Shown one piece after another: positions 60,388-64,000 of a stretch of 64,000 nucleotides of DNA. The stretch is from DATAGF01 sp963834875 (GTDB lineage Bacteria > Actinomycetota > Thermoleophilia > Miltoncostaeales > Miltoncostaeaceae): positions 1-64,000 of the forward strand of contig CAWIDG010000023.1 of assembly GCA_963834875.1 (NCBI GenBank). The letters are read 5' to 3'. Within the stretch, counting starts at the first letter, position 1. The number at the start of each line of letters is the position of its first letter. The translations under genes were made by a program, and so were the position numbers. Under the pieces are notes generated by a model. The model was not told the origin of the DNA, did not search any database, and saw only the letters and a program-made list of their open reading frames with translations.

Positions 60388-60936
60388 CTACCCCGCTCCG
60401 ACCCCGAGGCGTCCCAGGTGGCCGGCGATCCGGGCGGGGTCCGGGGGCTCGCAGCGGAAGCCGAGGTACCCGTCGGGACGGACGACGAAGGCGGTCTCCT
60501 CCGTCGCGCCGAGGCGGCCGTGCGCGCGCAGCCCCGCGTCGGCGAGCACCTCGACGCCCGGAGGGCCCGCGGCCGGAAGCTCGCCGGTGGCGAGGACGCG
60601 GGCGCGCACGAGCGGCGCGAAGCGGGCGGCGAGGGCCATCGCCGCGTCCGGAGCCCCCACGCCCGCGCAGGCCCAGACCTGCAGGCCCGGCTCGCGCAGG
60701 AGCTCGTGCAGGCTCGTGACCGAGCCGTCGGGCCGCACCGCCGTGACGACGGACTCGGCGACGCCGATGCGGTCCCACACCTCCAGGCTGCCGGCGTGCA
60801 GGTCGGTGGCGCGCGAGACGACCGCCCGATCCGGCGAGGCGTCGGCGATGCGGCATTCGACGCCCAGGCGGTCGAGCTCGCAGGCGAGCGTCAGCCCCAC
60901 CGGGCCCGCTCCGGCGACCAGGACGGGCAGCGCCAC
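60388..60936 (-). CDS. Internally collapsed FAD monooxygenase: N-terminal FAD motif joined to C-terminal domain
   Basis: 182 residues only. GTG 60936 gives LPVLVAGAGPVGLTLACELD then RLGVECRIADASPDRAVVSR, the FAD-binding Rossmann start of PHBH-type aromatic hydroxylases, and ATDLHAGSLEVWDRIGVAES. It then jumps to a C-terminal thioredoxin-like part: VTSLHELLREPGLQVWACAG, FAPLVRARVLATGELPAAGP, ETAFVVRPDGYLGFRCEPPD. The DG/GD and substrate-binding middle of about 250-300 residues is absent. It is one clean frame, so an in-frame deletion is likely. Probably not an active hydroxylase. Confidence 0.7.
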   Translation of the reverse strand: MALPVLVAGAGPVGLTLACELDRLGVECRIADASPDRAVVSRATDLHAGSLEVWDRIGVAESVVTAVRPDGSVTSLHELLREPGLQVWACAGVGAPDAAMALAARFAPLVRARVLATGELPAAGPPGVEVLADAGLRAHGRLGATEETAFVVRPDGYLGFRCEPPDPARIAGHLGRLGVGAG

Positions 60937-61014
60937 GGGCCGAGCCTAGCTGCCGACGGGTATCCTCGGCACAGTTCCCGCGGCCCAGCGGCTGCGCCAC
61001 CGGAGGAGGCAGTG

Positions 61015-62469
61015 ATGGCGGTCCTCAGCCCGGCCCTCGACCCGGCTCAGCCCACGGGGCTGCTGCAGGGCGGGCGCTTCGACCAGCGCAACGAGGACCT
61101 CGCGGTGGTCAACCCGTACACCGGCGAGGAGATCGCGCGGGTGGCGGTCGGCGGCCCGGACGACGTGGGCGCGGCCGTCGCCGACGCCCTGGGCCACCTC
61201 CCTCCGCCGCCTCCGTCCGAGCGCGCCGAGGTGCTCGAGCGCGCGGCCCGGCTCGTGGCCGACCGCGCCGAGACGTTCGCGAGGACGATCTGCCTCGAGG
61301 CGGGCAAGCCGATGAAGCAGGCGAGGGGCGAGGCGGCGCGGTGCGTGGACACCCTCACCTTCTCGGCCGTCGAGGCGCGCAGCCTGGCGGGCGAGGTGGT
61401 GCCGATGGAGTCGAGCGCGGCCGGCGCCGGAAAGCTCGGGATCATCCTGCGCGAGCCCGTGGGGGTCGTGGGCGCGATCTCGCCCTTCAACTTCCCGCTG
61501 AACCTGGTCGCCCACAAGCTCGCCCCGGCGATCGCGGCCGGCTGCCCGGTGGTGCTGAAGCCCGCGTCGTCAACGCCGCTGTCGGCGCTGCTGCTGGCGC
61601 ACACGCTCACGGAGGCGGGGCTGCCGGACGGGTTCCTGTCGGTGGTCATCGGCGGAGGCGGATCGGTCGGCAACGCCATCGTCGACCACCCCGACGTCCC
61701 GATGATCTCGTTCACGGGCAGCCCCCCGGTGGGCTGGGGCATCCGCCAGCGCCAGCCGCGCAAGCACGTGGCGCTGGAGCTGGGCAACTCGACGCCGGTC
61801 ATCGTCGAGCCGGATGCCGACCTCGAGGTGGCCGCCCAGAAGCTCGCCGCCTCGGGCTACACCCACGCCGGCCAGTCGTGCATCTCGGTGCAGCGCGTCT
61901 ACGTCCACGAGGCGGCCTTCGACCGGTTCCGCGACCTCTTCGTCGGCGCCGTGGAGGGGCTGGTCGTGGGCGACCCGATGGACGACGCCACCGACGTCGG
62001 GCCGGTGATCGACGAGGAGTCGCGCGACCGGGTCCTCGAGTGGATCGGCGAGGCCCGCCAGGCGGGCGCCGAGGTGCTGGCCGGCGGCGGCCTGAACGAG
62101 GACGGGCTCATCGCCCCGACCGTCATCGAGGGCATCGACCCGGAGATGAAGGTGTCGTGCGAGGAGGTCTTCGGGCCGGTCGTGGGCCTCGCCTCCTACA
62201 CGAGCGTCGACCAGGCGATCGACCTCGCCAACTCGTCGCCCTTCGGGCTCCAGGCGGGCATCTTCACCGCCCGCACCGACGCCGCCATGGCCTGGGCCCG
62301 CCGGCTGCACTTCGGCGGGGTGGTGATCAACGAGACCCCCACCTTCCGCGCCGACCAGATGCCCTACGGTGGCGTCAAGGACAGCGGCAACACCCGCGAG
62401 GGGCCGCGCTTCGCGGTGCGCAGCATGAGCGAGCAGAAGCTCGTGCTGCTGAACATCCCGCAGGGCTAG
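61015..62469 (+). CDS. NAD(P)-dependent aldehyde dehydrogenase
   Basis: 484 residues. GGAGGAG precedes ATG 61015. Landmarks: VNPYTGEEIARVAVGGPDDV, VGVVGAISPFNFPLNLVAHK, LAPAIAAGCPVVLKPASSTP, VPMISFTGSPPVGWGI, VALELGNSTPVIVEPDADLE (Glu base), GQSCISVQRVYVHEAAFDRF (catalytic Cys), and EEVFGPVVGLASYTSVDQAI. Pattern closest to the lactaldehyde/glyceraldehyde-3-phosphate/succinate-semialdehyde group. ELGN replaces the more usual ELGG. The substrate is open. Confidence 0.9.
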   Translation: MAVLSPALDPAQPTGLLQGGRFDQRNEDLAVVNPYTGEEIARVAVGGPDDVGAAVADALGHLPPPPPSERAEVLERAARLVADRAETFARTICLEAGKPMKQARGEAARCVDTLTFSAVEARSLAGEVVPMESSAAGAGKLGIILREPVGVVGAISPFNFPLNLVAHKLAPAIAAGCPVVLKPASSTPLSALLLAHTLTEAGLPDGFLSVVIGGGGSVGNAIVDHPDVPMISFTGSPPVGWGIRQRQPRKHVALELGNSTPVIVEPDADLEVAAQKLAASGYTHAGQSCISVQRVYVHEAAFDRFRDLFVGAVEGLVVGDPMDDATDVGPVIDEESRDRVLEWIGEARQAGAEVLAGGGLNEDGLIAPTVIEGIDPEMKVSCEEVFGPVVGLASYTSVDQAIDLANSSPFGLQAGIFTARTDAAMAWARRLHFGGVVINETPTFRADQMPYGGVKDSGNTREGPRFAVRSMSEQKLVLLNIPQG

Positions 62470-62519
62470 CCACCGGCGGCCCGGGGGCGCCCGGGCCGCC
62501 GCCACTCCTGCCCGCGTCC

Positions 62520-63181
62520 TCACGCGGGGGGAGCGCGGCGCGGCCGGATGCCCGCGTCGTCGAGCGCGGCCGCCACCAGGGCGTCGTGGCGCTCCGCCGC
62601 GAGGTCACCGATCGGGTCCGGCGTGTACTCGAGCAGCGTCCCGTAGGGCAGCCCGAAGGCCGCGCGGCGGGCGATCAGCCGCCGGCGCTCCGGCGCGTCG
62701 GCCCCGTCCAGCGCGGCCGCCGCGGCGGTGAGCTTGCGCACCTGGCGCACGCGTCCGGGAATCGCCAGGAGCAGGAGCAGGGCCGCCGGCAGCGCGAAGG
62801 TGGCCAGCCCGAGCACGCGCGCGGCGTCGTGCACCTGCTCCTCCCCCTCCCTGCCGAGCGCGGCGACCTGCCCGCCCGTGCCGCCGCCCGCCGCCGCGAG
62901 CGCCCCGCGAGGTCGCCGCCGACGATCGGGATCCCGTCGACCGCGGTCGCGGCCGAGCCGAAGCCGTCCTCGATCGCCGTGCCCGAGGTGCGCACGCCGG
63001 AGCCCAGCACCGACAGGCTGTCCACGGCATCGTGCACCGCCACCCCGGCCCACGCGAAGAGGGCGAGAAGGCCGACCACGAGCAGGTCGCGCACCAGGGT
63101 GCGAGCCCGCGGACCGGGGACGTCGGGGTAGAGCCTGAGCCGCGGCCGGACCGCGGGGCGCGGGGCTGGGGTGGAGCTCAC
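62520..63181 (-). CDS. Two-helix membrane protein, unknown function (one frame displacement)
   Basis: N-terminus: RPRLRLYPDVPGPRARTLVR followed by membrane helix DLLVVGLLALFAWAGVAVHD. A loop with TAIEDGFGSAATAVDGIPIV and GREGEEQVHDAARVLG lies between helices. Second helix: LATFALPAALLLLLAIPGRV. Cytosolic tail: RRRLIARRAAFGLPYGTLLE, YTPDPIGDLAAERHDALVAA. One base missing near 62908; corrected length 220 residues. Pattern recurs in actinobacteria without a name. Confidence 0.6.
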
Positions 63182-63228
63182 GGTGCCTCCTCATGGAGCG
63201 TGCAGGGCTTCGGGGGGCCCGCGACGGC

Positions 63229-63621
63229 TCAGGCCGCGGCCTGGGCGACCGCCACCAGCCGCGCCAGGGACTCGACGACCTCGGCCCTGACCGGCTCGAG
63301 GCGGGCCGCCTCCTCCTCCGGGATCGTCACCCGCACCGCCACGTCGCACCCGCCCGCCGCCGGCGACAGCGTCCACTCGTGGACGATGTCCGAGCGCAGG
63401 CACGAGATCACGATGGCCGCGCCGTCGCGGCGCGACGACACGGCGGTGGGCATCGGGAAGTCCGGCCAGCCGTCCAGGTAGCGCGTCACGGCGCCGTCGT
63501 CGCCCGGCTCGACGCGCTCGGTGCCGGCCCACCAGTCCGTGAACCGGTCCGGGTCGTGCAGCAGCTTCCAGACCTCCTCGGGCGGGGCCTGGCAGGCGGA
63601 TCGCTCAGAGAACTCGGGCAT
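63229..63621 (-). CDS. SRPBCC (START/AHSA1-like) family protein
   Basis: 130 residues. MPEFSERSACQAPPEEVWKL, LHDPDRFTDWWAGTERVEPG, DIVHEWTLSPAAGGCDVAVR, VTIPEEEAARLEPVRAEVVE. A helix-grip fold with a hydrophobic cavity for lipid or polyketide-like ligands. Its start overlaps the upstream TPR gene end by 17 bp, so the pair is likely cotranscribed. Confidence 0.85.
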   Translation of the reverse strand: MPEFSERSACQAPPEEVWKLLHDPDRFTDWWAGTERVEPGDDGAVTRYLDGWPDFPMPTAVSSRRDGAAIVISCLRSDIVHEWTLSPAAGGCDVAVRVTIPEEEAARLEPVRAEVVESLARLVAVAQAAA

Positions 63622-64000
63622 CGGTCACCAACCTGTCGCGGTATCCCTCGAAGCCGGTCTCGTCGGCCAGGGCGGCCGCCTCACGGGCGGCGGCCTGCGC
63701 CTCGTCCAGCCGGCCCAGCGTCGCGAGCGCCTCGGCGCGGTCGGCCAGCGTGAGCCCCAACTCGACGGCCGGCTCCACCAGGCCCGCCACGGGCGGGCGG
63801 CCGAGGTCGGCGACGACCGCCGCGAAGACGTCGCCCTCCGGGGCCGACGCCAGGCGGCGGCGCCAGACCCGCTCGGCCTCGTCCAGGTGGCGCAGCGCCC
63901 GCTCCGGCTCGCCGCGGGCCATCTCGACGAGGGCCTGCGTGCGCGGCAGGCGCCCGACGAGGGTCTCGGGCAGGTCGCCGGGCCCGACCGGCTCGAACGG
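63605..64000 (-). CDS. C-terminal part of a TPR-repeat protein (partial, right edge)
   Basis: The frame is open from the window edge to the stop at 63605. Visible: LPETLVGRLPRTQALVEMAR, GEPERALRHLDEAERVWRRR, VEPAVELGLTLADRAEALAT, LGRLDEAQAAAREAAALADE, TGFEGYRDRL. Tetratricopeptide helices with ALxLxDRAEALxxLGR. Could be the tail of a large regulator with ATPase or cyclase domain; the rest is outside. Confidence 0.7.
   Translation of the reverse strand, partial: PFEPVGPGDLPETLVGRLPRTQALVEMARGEPERALRHLDEAERVWRRRLASAPEGDVFAAVVADLGRPPVAGLVEPAVELGLTLADRAEALATLGRLDEAQAAAREAAALADETGFEGYRDRLVTDARVL

Noticed and set aside
58921..60950. Upstream extension of the aldehyde dehydrogenase frame over 2 kb
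   Set aside because: It runs antisense to the acetolactate-synthase-like gene; a ribosome site and the family start fix the real ATG at 61015.
3546..62908. Programmed ribosomal frameshifting as explanation for the displaced frames
   Set aside because: Sites share no slippery sequence or downstream structure, hit unrelated genes, and include both directions; error is simpler.
1..64000. CRISPR arrays
   Set aside because: No run of regularly spaced short repeats was seen on either strand.
1..64000. Insertion sequences
   Set aside because: No DDE transposase or terminal inverted repeat pair was recognised; the mobile traces are integrase-type.

Overview
The window reads as chromosome of a very GC-rich actinobacterium, most likely of the Thermoleophilia (Solirubrobacterales/Gaiellales-like). 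Reasons: pervasive G/C third positions, GTG starts and GTGA/ATGA overlaps; a partial secreted protein at the left edge with the ALGGTGYAA leader frequent in that class; an MprA/MprB-like two-component pair; RskA-type anti-sigma factor; UdgX; and an actinobacterial LexA box. The taxonomic call is inference.

Layout. 0.2-2.6 kb is the right end of an integrated element: a helix-turn-helix/nucleotidyltransferase-like gene, an excisionase-like HTH gene and a tyrosine integrase abutting the 3' end of tRNA-Arg(UCU). 2.7-46.9 kb is core-like chromosome: truncated hemoglobin, nitroreductase, MutS2, AI-2E transporter, PPK2, an ECF sigma/anti-sigma pair, a PadR module, an enoyl-CoA hydratase/PhoU/GDPD operon, a two-component system, RpoD, UdgX, a small protein behind a LexA box, MarR and MFS exporter, methylglyoxal synthase, an amidase, a DHA2 exporter, SigX5-type sigma, a CocE hydrolase, a split B12 acyl-CoA mutase carrying isobutyryl-CoA-mutase active-site residues with a divergent MarR gene and a 20-bp palindrome between them, an iron/redox cluster (cNMP-binding/thioredoxin-reductase-like fusion, Fur, ferritin-like protein) with two iron-box-like motifs, and nagA/SIS amino-sugar genes.

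47.4-53.0 kb is a genomic island at tRNA-Thr(UGU). A 49-bp perfect direct repeat of the tRNA 3' half bounds it. It carries a tyrosine/dual-specificity phosphatase, a STAS protein, Hsp20, a possible 23-residue peptide, several orphan ORFs and another tRNA 3'-end fragment, but no integrase. It is gene-poor compared with its flanks. 53-64 kb returns to ordinary chromosome: MoeA, a GH3 enzyme, MsrB, an NlpC/P60 protein, an RTX-like secreted protein, an acetolactate-synthase-like enzyme, an internally collapsed FAD monooxygenase, aldehyde dehydrogenase and, cut by the right edge, a TPR protein.

Many genes here carry one-base frame displacements, mostly one extra base, scattered through otherwise well-conserved proteins. 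Removing them restores full-length products each time, so I read them as sequence or assembly errors rather than biology, and annotate the affected genes as single CDSs. The strongest candidates for new biology are the tRNA-Thr island, the iron-box redox cluster, the LexA-box small protein and the predicted (iso)butyryl-CoA mutase operon with its operator.
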